From Lepus europaeus (lineage: Eukaryota > Chordata > Mammalia > Lagomorpha > Leporidae): 64,000 bases of DNA. Positions 10,608-19,580 of this stretch are shown here, piece after piece; positions within the stretch are counted from its first letter, which is position 1; each line of letters starts with the position of its first letter. The notes beneath the pieces are model-generated. The model had not been told where the DNA came from. It saw nothing but the letters and a program-made list of their open reading frames with translations, and made no database searches. A program made the translations under genes and the position numbers. Location: the NCBI RefSeq assembly GCF_033115175.1, contig NC_084833.1, positions 53,344,716 through 53,408,715 of the forward strand. Reading direction: 5' to 3'.

Positions 10608-12279
10608 TCTAGGATTTTTTTTTAAGTATCAAATTCTACAAAAATAATTGAAGAAAGAGAAGAAAAAAAAAGCCAATGGATTTGGCCATTTAAGAGATCA
10701 CTGGTGACCTTCAGGAACATATTTCAGGATTCCAGAAGCAAATATGGAAGTGGAGGCAATCAGCTGGACAAAGAATGAGTAGGGCCATTAAAAGAAAAAC
10801 CAGTCAGCTAAAAAAGGCAATGGCCTCAAGATTTGACAGTACTGTGCACGCTTCTAGAAATCATGAAAGAAACAGAAACTAAGGAATAGAAAATAAAGGC
10901 ATATGGTCTACCAAAAGCAGAAGGGAAAACAAAAAGTTGTGATGAGCTTGAAGCATCAAAGAAGGGAAATAAAAGAGAAGCATTCAATCTTTAAACTTCC
11001 AAGAGATAATGGCAGCATTGAAATATCAGTTTTGCACAACAGATATATTCCTGGAAGCTATTTATCTATATCACATTTTCTATAAATTACTAGGGGAATA
11101 AATTATAAATTATAAATAAAATTATTAGGAAAACAAATCTAATGGTGGGTTTTCTTATAGCGAAGTCCCACCTATACTGTAGTTTCTAATGGAAAAAAAA
11201 ATAAGGATTAAACTTTGCTTTTAAAGAATGAAAAACAGCAATATACAGCTCCAAGAGGAAAATGTTTATACTTTTCTTATACAACTATCACTTCCTTGCA
11301 TAAGAGTTACTTTCGCAGTATAGAGTACCAAGCTCCTAATCACAGTGCAAAGAATTCCAGTGTTCCCTCTCTGAGCTCAGCAAACTACCAAGGCAAGAAT
11401 TCTGATCAATTCATCTGTTTAGCTGCTTTGCAGAGTTGGTGATGCCTGGAGAAAAAAATACTGACATCTTTGCAAAACAGCGATCACTGTCCACCTGGTC
11501 AGGCTGGGAACATATTTGTTTCATTCGAGTAGGTAACTCCAATGATACCACTTTTACAGAGTGTCAGAGCTTGCTGAAGTATCAACAAGTTGTTAGAAAA
11601 CAACTTTTACAAGGCAAAAACATTTAAGAATTGTGACGATCACTCATAAATATATCAAGACCCTCCAGAGCTAATTTCAACCCAACACTTGCCTATTTAA
11701 GGTATATGAGAAATAAAAATCCAAAGCATTAGCCTGATGATCAGCCTGTTAAAAATACACATTTGAATGCGCTTAAGATATTTATAAAGCCAAGAGAGAT
11801 ACTATTAATATATTGAAACTCACTGGCCAGTGCTGGATGGAGTCTACTCTTAATCTCCTACTACTATTCAAGACAAGCCAAGAAGTCAAGGCTTCTCATG
11901 TCGCTTGCTTTTAAGAATTTAAGAAGCCACCCCAATCGGCACACATAACCCAGCCACCAACACACAGGGCAGCTCCCCATATGGCAGTGCTCGGTTGTCC
12001 CCTACCAGCAAAGCAAAGTGCCACTGACTACTTTGCCCCGACCTCTGGTAGGCCGCGGTTAGGCAGGCCCATAGTACTACGAAGTAACAGGAGTTGAAAA
12101 AAGTCGTAACAGTTAACTCTGCCCTCCCACAGATCTCGACTAGGGTGTAGCTTTCCCCAGCCTTGAAAGCCATCCCCGGCCACTGTCAAAACCAGAAGCA
12201 GCACCGTCACCCTGTAGTGCCGCCCGCAACTGTTCCAGGTTTGCTTTGACATGATCCCTCTCCGTCTCGGCTCCACCAC
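10608..12279. other. Intron 1 proximal unique DNA
   Basis: About 1.7 kb next to the CpG island with no recognised repeats or exon. Low repeat density close to a housekeeping promoter is common. Small frames here have no homology I recognise. Confidence 0.45.
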
Positions 12280-12591
12280 GCATTAGATAAGGGCTAAAGC
12301 CCCGCTGGCCCCCCACACCAGGACCCGGCCCCTTCCCGTCCGCTCCTTTATTTGTCCAGCCCAGCAAACCCGAGGCGGGGTGGCGGTGGGGGGAGGTCTC
12401 TGCTGCCGGCCCCTGCATCCCGCGGGTCTCCCAACTGCTCGCCGCCCCCACCCCACGCCCCCGACCGCCGCCGCACACCGCCTCCTTCCCCACAGCCCGG
12501 CCCGCATCCCAGCCGGCCCCTCGCCCGGGCCTGCGCTGCTTCGAGCGGCCGCAGGCCTCGGGCCTGGCCTCCTCCTCCGCTGGCCCCTCAC

Positions 12592-12630
12592 CTCTTTCGG
12601 GACCAACTGGTTCTCCTCGCCGGGCACCAT
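12592..12630 (-). CDS. USP47: USP47 first coding exon (partial gene)
   Basis: On the minus strand an ATG at 12630 starts the peptide MVPGEENQLVPKE, which I recognise as the N terminus of ubiquitin-specific peptidase 47. The thirteenth codon GAG is followed by GTGAGG (12591 downwards), a strong splice donor, in phase 0. From family knowledge, USP47 is a C19 cysteine deubiquitinase that binds beta-TrCP and removes ubiquitin from DNA polymerase beta in base-excision repair. The catalytic Cys and His domains lie in later exons that are not in this window. The start is supported by the peptide match, the adjacent donor and the CpG-island setting. Exon 2 would lie at lower coordinates; I looked for its expected start on the minus strand and did not see it, so intron 1 is longer than 12.5 kb here. 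Confidence 0.88.
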
Positions 12631-12677
12631 CGCTCAGACTCCGGGCCGCTCCTCTCCGCCCTGCCGGGGGAGGGGGG

Positions 12678-12688
12678 AGGATGGCGGC
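12678..12688 (-). promoter_or_regulatory. YY1-type site (second copy)
   Basis: AGGATGGCGGC on the plus strand differs by one base from AAGATGGCGGC. It lies between the uORF and the USP47 start codon. Confidence 0.45.
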
Positions 12689-12697
12689 GGCTCTGTC

Positions 12698-12724
12698 TCA
12701 GGAGAGAACGGCAGCGGCGGTCAT
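12698..12724 (-). other. Upstream ORF in USP47 leader (8 codons + stop)
   Basis: On the minus strand ATG at 12724 opens MTAAAVLS and stops at TGA (12700-12698). The ATG context is GAGACGATGA, with A at -3 and A at +4, so initiation could be moderate. The stop lies 67 bases before the USP47 ATG, allowing reinitiation. It is inside the leader only if transcription starts upstream of 12724. Confidence 0.6.
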
Positions 12725-12807
12725 CGTCTCCGCCGCCTGCGCTCCGGCGATCGCGGAGGCCTCAGCCTGGGCCTCAGACACCAGCGCGCAGACACCTACC
12801 CAGGGCT

Positions 12808-12828
12808 CCGCCGCCGCCGCCGCCGCCG
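12808..12828. repeat. (CCG)7 trinucleotide tract in the leader
   Basis: Seven uninterrupted CCG units on the plus strand (CGG when read in USP47 sense), followed by CCTTCGTCGTCGG. This kind of 5' leader tract is often length-polymorphic. Confidence 0.9.
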
Positions 12829-12871
12829 CCTTCGTCGTCGGCCCCTCCCCCAGCCCGCTGCAATCAATGGA

Positions 12872-12882
12872 AAAATGGCGGC
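12872..12882 (-). promoter_or_regulatory. YY1-type binding site
   Basis: AAAATGGCGGC on the plus strand reads GCCGCCATTTT in the USP47 direction and matches the YY1 core and flanks well. It is seven bases from the TCTCGCGAGA element. Confidence 0.65.
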
Positions 12883-12888
12883 GACCGC

Positions 12889-12898
12889 TCTCGCGAGA
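12889..12898. promoter_or_regulatory. TCTCGCGAGA palindrome (BANP-type CGCG element)
   Basis: A perfect ten-base palindrome TCTCGCGAGA. This motif is known from CpG-island promoters and is bound by BANP when unmethylated. It is symmetric, so it could serve transcription in both directions. Confidence 0.75.
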
Positions 12899-13560
12899 CT
12901 TCGGCCCGTGGGGCCGCGAGCGCCGAGCCTGGCGCTTGGGGTGTCCGGGTGGTTGTCGCTCGCACGCTTTTGAACACCTGGGTGTCTACTCTGCCCCGGG
13001 ATGTACAGAATGGTCGAGGAGCCCTGCAAACGCCTTTCGTTAGAGGAAAGAAGGACCTTGCATCTCAAGGCTCCCTCTGTCGGCAGGGAAAAGGCCAGGC
13101 CCCGGCGTCTCCATGCCCCGCTCTCCCGCCTGCCTGCGCTTCAGGAAGAGGCGCCAGCAGGAAGGCCCTTCGCTGGCCCCGCCGTCCACAGGCTTCTTTG
13201 CAGTCAGTCCAGCTCCCGAACGTCCGGTCCTCTTCAGACACCCCAGCCTCTTGCCGGAGGAGAGAGCACCGTGGGATCCCGCTCGGCCTCCGCCCTCAGG
13301 CAGGGCTGGGGCCCGTGCAGTCAGAAGGGCCAGCGTAGTATTTACCCTCCTCCCCACCTGCCTCACGACCCCGCCGGCAGGGACCTCGGGGCCCATCTTC
13401 CACTGCGAGAGGCAACACCCCTCGCCCCCGTGAAGTGGCGGCATCGCCGGCCGCGTCCCCCCAGCTCCATCCCCGCCCCCGTCCAGGGAGCGTCCTTCTC
13501 CAACGGGGCCAAGTTCCTGCGAGGGACGGACGTTCTGCTTTGGAAAGGAGCGAACTTGAA

Positions 13561-14472
13561 TCTCCTGTAGCTACAGACAGCGTTGTGCTACGTGTTAGGC
13601 TAAGCAGATTTCGCAACAGTCGTTTTTCCAGACGTTAGTGCTTCCATTACGAAGGCCATTGATGGATGCAGGATTGTCAGAGCGCGCTGGGCGAACGCAA
13701 CCCTGCCGGGTCCCTAACACCCACAGCGTCAGCCACCTGCACCTGGGAGCTCCAGACTTCTAGACCTTCGCCTCTGTTCCAAAGGCAGAAAAAGGTATCC
13801 ACCTATTGACCTCAGCTGTGCACTCCTGCTGTGTGCAGCACTTTGTAAAATGTAAACGGGTAAGGTCAAGATGAAACAAACATTTAAAAAACTGAGTTTA
13901 TTATAGTAAGGGCATAAACATTTCTGTTGCTCCCGCTGAAGAATATTTAGCGAACTATGATTGGTTTGGATTAGTGTTTTAAAATCTTTAATACTTTGTA
14001 AAGCAATTATTAAAAAGCTCGATTCCACACACGGTTCAGGTTATTTCTGGACTTGGTGTTCACAGGCTGCCATTAGCTGAGAAAAGTAACTGCGGAAGAT
14101 GTAGATACTGATGGAAAAAGTACATCTTTAGCGGCTCTTAGCAACTCAACACCCATTTTTAAAAATCAGTTCCAGCCACAAATCCTGCAAAGGTTTTTGT
14201 TGAAATTCCAGTAAGTTTCCATCTTCCCTGATAAAAATCAGAAGATGTGGCATTTTTATGCCTTTAGTAAGTGGGTTCAAAACACTGTAGAGTAAATTTC
14301 TTGGAAGATTTTTTTAATAGGTTGAATAATTCTGACTTCAAGTTTGAGTGTATATGTACCATGCTGAAGTTTCTTTGGGAACGCTAGTCTTTATTTAAAA
14401 TTTTGATATTACTTAAGGATTTTTAAAAGTAACTTTGACTTTTCAAAATATTATCTTTTCAAAAGGTTTATC
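13561..14472. other. USP47 upstream flank, unique DNA
   Basis: GC falls away after the CpG island. No interspersed repeat is recognised until 14473, and no convincing divergent gene exon is seen on the plus strand. The 189-codon plus frame at 13001-13570 lies in the GC-rich part and has no homology I recognise. Confidence 0.45.
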
Positions 14473-14808
14473 AGGGGCTGATGCTGTGACATAGAAGGTT
14501 AAACTTCCACCTGCAGGGAGGGCATTCCATGTGAGATCCTGTTTGAATCCTAGCTGTTCCGCTTCCAATCCAGCTCCCTGCTGATGTGCCTGAGAAAGCA
14601 GGGGAAGGTGGCCCAAGGGCTTGGGCCCCTGCACCCACGTGGGAGACCTGGAAAAACTTCCTGGCTCCTGGCTTTGGCCTGGACCAAACCTGACTGTTGG
14701 CGGCCATCTGGAAATTGAACCAGCAGATGGAAAAATCTCTCTTTCTCTCTCTCTCTCTGTAACTCTGACTTTCAAATAAATAAAATAAATCTTAAAATAA
14801 ATAAAATA
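14473..14808 (+). repeat. C-SINE, plus
   Basis: Forward copy with GGGGCTGATGCTGTGACATA, TGGCCCAAGGGCTTGGGCCC and the tail CTTTCAAATAAATAAAATAA. Confidence 0.9.
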
Positions 14809-14838
14809 TCATGTTGTGACATTCAAAAATAAATAAAT

Positions 14839-15140
14839 AAAAGATTTATTTACTTATTTGAAACACAGAGTTACAGGGAGAGAGAGAGAGAGAGAGATCT
14901 TTCATCTGCTATTTCCACTCCCCAGATGGCTGCAATGGCCAAGACCAGGCCAAGCCGAAGCCAGGAGCCCAGAGCTTCTTCCGGGTCTCCCACGTGGGTG
15001 GAGAGGCCCAAGTACTTGGGCCATCCTCTGCTGCTTTCCCAGGCACATTAGCAGAGAGTTTGATTGGAAGTGGAGCAGCCAGTATTCAAACCAGTGCCCA
15101 TATGGAATCCTAGCTTTACCCATTACACCATGCCAGCCCT
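14839..15140 (-). repeat. C-SINE, minus, inverted pair with preceding copy
   Basis: Reverse copy from AAAGATTTATTTACTTATTT to CATTACACCATGCCAGCCCT. With the plus copy ending at 14808 it forms a tail-to-tail inverted pair of about 300 bp arms with a ~30-base spacer. Confidence 0.9.
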
Positions 15141-15795
15141 GTCAAAACATTATCTTAAGATTATTTATTTGTTAATTTTTAAATTTGTTATATATTTGTT
15201 ATAAATTTGTTAATTTTAAAAAAAAAGATTATTTATTTTGATGACTGAATTTTTGGGCACTCACTTAAATTTCGCACCTGATGTAAATGACTCATTTGCC
15301 TATCCAGAGTTCCAGCCTAGAGTAGCACACAAAATAGAAATATTTCCAAATCTCTGTTTTCAAAATGTCATCCTCATTACTCGGAGGTAGCTTCTGCAGA
15401 GCTCATGTTAGAGGTGTCACCTCCATTATCATGGCTTATGCTTACATTATTATCTCCAATTCATGTTTTCTTCATGGAAATCTTTTTTAGCTACTTTAAT
15501 TTTATTAAGAGTTGATTTAATGAAGCAATCATGTCATCAGTAAGTTTATGTAACTTGGCACACATAAAACTAGAATAAATTTCTATAAAATGAAAGACTT
15601 TCTGAATGACTACATTACAGAACTCATACTTTTCACTTAGGAGGAGTGAGATGCCATTATTGATCATATGTTAAATACTGTTGAGGCTTAATTTGTTCTG
15701 TTTTTACATAAAAATAAATATAAAAAGGAGTTCTCATATTTTATCCTTACAATCCTTCTTCTCTGGTTGGCTACTCTTCTCTTTAGAGGCCACTG
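15141..15795. other. Intergenic AT-rich DNA, nothing recognised
   Basis: Includes a small ATTTGTTATATATTTGTTATA-like local repeat near 15165-15215 and otherwise unique-looking AT-rich sequence. Confidence 0.4.
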
Positions 15796-15924
15796 ACCCG
15801 ATCATACTAGAGCCTGGTATGTTGGTTGGTATTAGGTAACCCGATCATACTAGAGCCTGGTATGTTGGTTGGTATTAGGTAACTCGATCATACTAGAGCC
15901 TGATATGTTGGTTGGTATTAGGTA
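15796..15924. repeat. 43-bp tandem repeat, three copies
   Basis: Three exact-period units start at 15796, 15839 and 15882, each beginning AC(C/T)CGATCATACTAGAGCC and ending GGTTGGTATTAGGTA. Copies one and two appear identical; copy three has a C-to-T near its start and GATATG for GGTATG. No transposon boundary is visible. Confidence 0.95.
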
Positions 15925-16169
15925 AATATTCTTGGAGCAAGTATATGAATGTATGAATTGGCTAATAAATGGACACATACAAATAACTGAATATTCTTAG
16001 TAGATTATTACTGAGAATACATGTACATGTGTTTATTTTGCATATGAATTTCCATCTCTAGTCCTGACCCCTCCATGGGCTCTGAATTCACTTCACCCAT
16101 TTGCCTTTTTGAAGGCTTAATATGTCTGAAACTTAAAACTTGAGCTAAACAGAGCATTTGATTTCCAAG

Positions 16170-16900
16170 CCCCCTCTACTTTCCTCCTTTACTTTCCTTC
16201 TATGACGTACCCTTCATCAGTTCTCCCACCGTGATAAACCGTACCATCGTCAATTCAGTTTAGCAAGCCAAATACCTGAGAATACTGATTTTACATTCAG
16301 TTCATTAGTATCATATACCCTGTTGCTTCCACCTCTGAAATATATCCCCAGTCCATCCACTTCTCTCTTTAACCACTACTTCAATCCCTCCATTCTCTTG
16401 CATGGACCACTTGCCTCCTAACTGGACTCTTGGTTTCTACTCTTACCCTCAACAATCCATCCAGAGTGACCTTTTGAAAATATAACAGATCATGTCCGTA
16501 AATCCTTCAAAGATTTCCCATCCCACTCCAAATAAAATCCACATCATTATTTGCCATGGCCTGTAAAACCCAATATAATCTAGCCCGTCTGCTTTGTCCC
16601 TACGTAGCTATCACTTTCCTCCTAGACCCCAACGACCCAGCCAATCTGCTAGTTCTGAGCTTTTTAAATACACAAAGTTTGGCCCTCCAAAGCCTTTGCA
16701 TCAATGATCCCCTTCACCTGGCATTATCCCTTGAAGTCCTTGCTCTTAGCCTAGTCCCATCTTGTTATTTGGGGTACCAAAGGTTACCTCCTCAAAGAGG
16801 CCTTTCATGACTATTCAATCTAAACTTTGTTGTTAATGGAGTCTCAGTGCCTAGAACAGAGCATGACACATAGTAGGTGCTCAATTTTTGTTGAATTAAT
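16170..16900 (+). repeat. L2-like LINE 3' region, sense
   Basis: Ordered L2 phrases: AGAGTGACCTTTTGAAAATA, CCTCCTAACTGGACTCTTGG, AATAAAATCCACATC, GCCATGGCCTGTAAAACCCA, GGTTACCTCCTCAAAGAGGC, then AGTGCCTAGAACAGAGCATG and AGTAGGTGCTCAATTTTTGT. An ancient LINE with its frame long decayed. Confidence 0.75.
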
Positions 16901-17137
16901 GTTTTTTTTTTTTTTTTTTTCCAATCAGAGTCACCTAAAAAAAAAAATGCCAGGACTGGTATAATTCAAAGGCTCCTTCTTTTCCTTATATTCTCTGGGA
17001 AAATCTTCCTTTTCTACTTCACTTTAAAATGTTACGGTATAAACCCAATTAAAATGTAAAAAAAAAAAAAGTCCCGTGAACCCAGACTGGAGGACATTCT
17101 ACAGGATACTTGTTCAGTGTTCTTCAAGACTGTTGAG

Positions 17138-17480
17138 ATTGGGCTGGTGCTGTGGTAAAGTGGGTTAAGCTGACACCTGCAATGCCAGCATCCCACGAGG
17201 GCACCAGTTCAAGCCTTGGCTGCTCCATTTCCGATCCAGCTCCCTGCTAATGTACCTGGGAAAGCAGCAGAGGATGACCCAAGTGCTTGGACTCCTGCTA
17301 TCCATGTAGGAAACCCAAAAGAAGCTCCTGGCTCCTGGCTTCAGACCAGCCCAGCTCTGGCTGTTGTGGCTCTTTGGGGAGTGAACCAATGGATGGAAGA
17401 TCTCTCTCTCTCTGTCTCTCTGTCTCTCTTGTTCTCTTTCATAATTCTGCTTTTCAAGTAAACAAAATATCTTTTGTTTA
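17138..17480 (+). repeat. C-SINE, plus (first of a five-copy run)
   Basis: Starts GGGCTGGTGCTGTGGTAAAG and ends CTTTTCAAGTAAACAAAATA. It carries ACCAGCCCAGCTCTGGCTGT in the body. Its A-rich tail AAAAAGAAAGAAAGAAG abuts the next SINE. Confidence 0.9.
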
Positions 17481-17493
17481 AAAAGAAAGAAAG

Positions 17494-17816
17494 AAGGCTG
17501 GCGCCGTGGCTCACTAGGTTAATCCTCCACCTGCGGTGCCTGCACCCTGGGTTCTAGTCCCGGTCAGGGCACCAGATTCTGTCCCAGTTGCTCCTCTTCC
17601 AGTGCTGGCATCCCATATGGGCGCTGGTTCTAGTCCCAGCTGCTCCTCTTCCAATCCAGCTCTCTGCTGTGGCCTGGGAAAGCAGTAGAGAATGGCCCAA
17701 GTCCTTGGGCCCCTGATCCTGCGTGGGAGACCGGGAGGAGGCTCCTGGCTCCTGGCTTCAGATCAGTGCAGCTCTGGCTGTTGCAGCCATCTGGGGAGTG
17801 AACCATCAGATGGGAG

Positions 17817-17856
<40 letters not shown>

Positions 17857-17915
17857 CCTCTCTATGTAACTCTGACTTTCAAATAAATAAATAAATCTTT
17901 AAAAAAAAAAAAAAA
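17494..17915 (+). repeat. Mosaic C-SINE (two subfamily heads), plus
   Basis: The first ~107 bases (GGCTGGCGCCGTGGCTCACT ... GTTGCTCCTCTTCCA) are the GC-rich subfamily head. At 17602 the sequence returns to GTGCTGGCATCCCATATGGG of the other subfamily and repeats TGCTCCTCTTCCA (17589-17601 and 17641-17653). From there it continues to an AAATAAATAAATAAATC tail. The element is about 80 bp longer than its neighbours and contains two B-box-like GGTTCTAGTCC sequences. Confidence 0.88.
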
Positions 17916-18075
17916 CACTAAGCAAAGAAAGACTGGTATACCTACACCTAAACAGACATTAAGACAATTACTAGAGATAGAGATACTGCATAAGTATAGA
18001 AGAGTCCACCCATCAGGAAGCTAAACAAATTCTACAAGTATATGCACCAAATATGATAGCCACAAAACACGAAAG
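17916..18075 (+). repeat. L1 ORF2-like fragment, sense
   Basis: GTCCACCCATCAGGAAGCTA and ACAAGTATATGCACCAAATA correspond to a conserved piece of L1 ORF2 from memory. It is too short and mutated to translate. Confidence 0.55.
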
Positions 18076-18195
18076 GACTTCAAAAGATTTATGGAAAACT
18101 GGAACACAAAAATAAGCTTATTTGGTACAAAAGAATTTTGAAAACTATGTATAAATTTTCATAATATACATTTCCCACAAACTATTTGAATATGT
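18076..18195. repeat. Palindromic MITE-like element
   Basis: GACTTCAAAAGATTTATGGAA on the left is roughly inverted by TTCCCACAAACTATTTGAA on the right, enclosing ATAAGCTTATTTGGTACAAA and GAATTTTGAAAACTATGTAT. The same sequence recurs at 21585-21775 and 30498-30607. It looks like a short non-autonomous DNA transposon; I am not sure of its name. Confidence 0.55.
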
Positions 18196-18428
18196 CTTCT
18201 ATTCTAAGCAAAATAGAACCAAATTGATCAGGGTCACAGAGGGAGTCACTTGACAGTCAGCTTTGCTTGTCTTGTACCACCAGTGCCTAATAAAATGCCT
18301 GACAAATTATAGGTGCACACTAAATGACTTACAAAGTCAGTATTACAAACCAGAATGCCTATTATTTCTACATATCCCTACCCCTGTATGAATTCTAACA
18401 AACATATTACTGGTGCTTAAACCATATA

Positions 18429-18453
18429 TAAACACACACACACACACACACAC
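18429..18453. repeat. (CA)n microsatellite
   Basis: An uninterrupted run of about twelve CA units. Confidence 0.9.
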
Positions 18454-18480
18454 TTATCTAAGTAGTATACGATAGTATTT

Positions 18481-18867
18481 AAGGGGTCGGCGCCGTGGCT
18501 CAATAGGCTAATCCTCCGCCTGTAGCACTGGCACACCGGGTTCTAGTCCCGGTCGGGGCGCCGGATTCTGTCCCGGTCGCTCCTTTTCCAGTCCAGCTCT
18601 CTGCTGTGGCCCGGGAAGGCAGTGGAGGATGGCCCAAGTTCTTGGGCCCTCACCCTCATGGTAGACAAGGACGAAGCACCTGGCTCCTGGCTTTGGATCA
18701 GCGCAGCGTGCCGGGCCGCAACATGCCTGCCGTAGTGGCCACTTGGAGGGTGAACCAATGGAAAAAGGAAGACCTTTCTCTCTGTCTCTCTCTCTCTCAC
18801 TGTCTAACTCTGCCTGTCAAAAAAAAAGTCAAAAAAAAAAAAAAAAAAAAGAAAGAAAGAAAAGGAA
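18481..18867 (+). repeat. C-SINE, GC-rich young type, plus
   Basis: Near-consensus head GGTCGGCGCCGTGGCTCAAT with B-box GGGTTCTAGTCCC and tail CTCTGCCTGTCAAAAAAAAA. High CpG content and a long A tail suggest recent insertion. Confidence 0.93.
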
Positions 18868-18870
18868 AAG

Positions 18871-19205
18871 AGGGGGCCAATGTTGTGACATAGCAGGTAA
18901 AGCTGCAGCCTGCAATGCCCCAGCATCCCATATGGGCACCAGTTTAGGTCCTAGCCGCTCCACTTCTGACCCTGCTCCCTGCTAATGTGCCTGGGAAAGC
19001 AGCAGAGGATGGCCCAAGTGGTTGGGCCCCTGTCACCCACATGGGGAACCCAGATGAAGTTCCTGGCTCTTGGCTTCTGCCTGGCCCATACGTGGCCATT
19101 GTGGCCATTTGGGGAGTGAACCAGTGGATAGAAAAATTTCTCTTGCTGTCACTCTCACTCTCTGTAATTGCCTTTCAAGTAAATAAATAAAACTTAAAAA
19201 TAAAC
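18871..19205 (+). repeat. C-SINE, plus
   Basis: GGGGGCCAATGTTGTGACAT head and CCTTTCAAGTAAATAAATAA tail. It begins directly at the end of the A-rich tail of the copy before it. Confidence 0.9.
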
Positions 19206-19225
19206 AGCAAGTGATAATCACACTT

Positions 19226-19536
19226 GGCTGGCGCCGTGGCTTACTTGGCTAATCCTCCGCCTGTGGCGCCAGCACCCCGGGTTCTAGAATTAGTTGGGGC
19301 ACCGGGTACTAGTCCCACTTGCTCCTCTTCCAGTCCAGCTCTCTGCTGTGGCCCGGGAGGGCCGTGGTGGATGGCCAAAGTGCTTGGGTCCCTGCACCCG
19401 CATGGGAGACTGGGAGGAAGCACCCGGCTCCTGGCTTCAGATCGGCACAGTGCCGGACGTAGCGGCATTAGAGGAGTGAACCAACAGAAGGAAGACCTTT
19501 CTCTTTGTCTCTCACAGTCTATAACTCTACCTGTCA

Positions 19537-19577
<41 letters not shown>
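19226..19577 (+). repeat. C-SINE with (AAT)n tail, plus
   Basis: GGCTGGCGCCGTGGCTTACT head with an altered B-box region (GGTTCTAGAATTAGTTGGGG). The tail at 19538-19577 has become about thirteen AAT units, a microsatellite born from the SINE tail. Confidence 0.92.

Positions 19578-19580
<3 letters not shown>

Larger units (their letters stand above)
12631..12900 (-). promoter_or_regulatory. USP47: USP47 5' UTR and core promoter (start site not fixed)
   Basis: The DNA upstream of the ATG is GC-rich, and read on the minus strand it contains only one other ATG (the uORF). The transcription start cannot be read from sequence. The YY1-type site at 12872-12882 and the TCTCGCGAGA at 12889-12898 suggest it lies near 12850-12890, because YY1 sites of this kind usually sit just downstream of the start. 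Confidence 0.6.
12290..13560. promoter_or_regulatory. USP47: CpG island, USP47 promoter region
   Basis: GC and CpG content rise sharply between about 12.3 and 13.55 kb, against the AT-rich surroundings. The island covers USP47 exon 1, its 5' UTR, the first ~300 bases of intron 1 and ~650 bases upstream. It contains Sp/KLF-like GGGGGAGGGG stretches on the minus strand, a TCTCGCGAGA element, YY1-type sites and no obvious TATA box, the pattern of a broadly expressed CpG-island promoter. The long open frames in it on both strands are best explained by few stop codons in GC-rich DNA. Confidence 0.9.

Noticed and set aside
1..12591. USP47 exon 2 (expected to start with DVFWRCR)
   Set aside because: I looked on the minus strand for the expected start and for an AAATTTCTTCTTCAT-type complement, and saw none. 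By eye only; an alignment could still find a diverged exon.
12681..13043. 120-codon plus frame starting MAAALSQERT in a good start context
   Set aside because: The ATG is the antisense of a YY1-type site (GATGGCGGC) in the USP47 leader. The context is a promoter motif, not evidence for translation.
12352..13338. 328-codon proline- and arginine-rich plus frame
   Set aside because: It overlaps USP47 exon 1 and its leader on the opposite strand in GC-rich DNA with few stop codons. No domain or splice evidence.
18483..18560. tRNA genes suggested by A/B-box-like sequences in SINE heads
   Set aside because: The heads are tRNA-derived but do not form a full cloverleaf and continue into SINE bodies.
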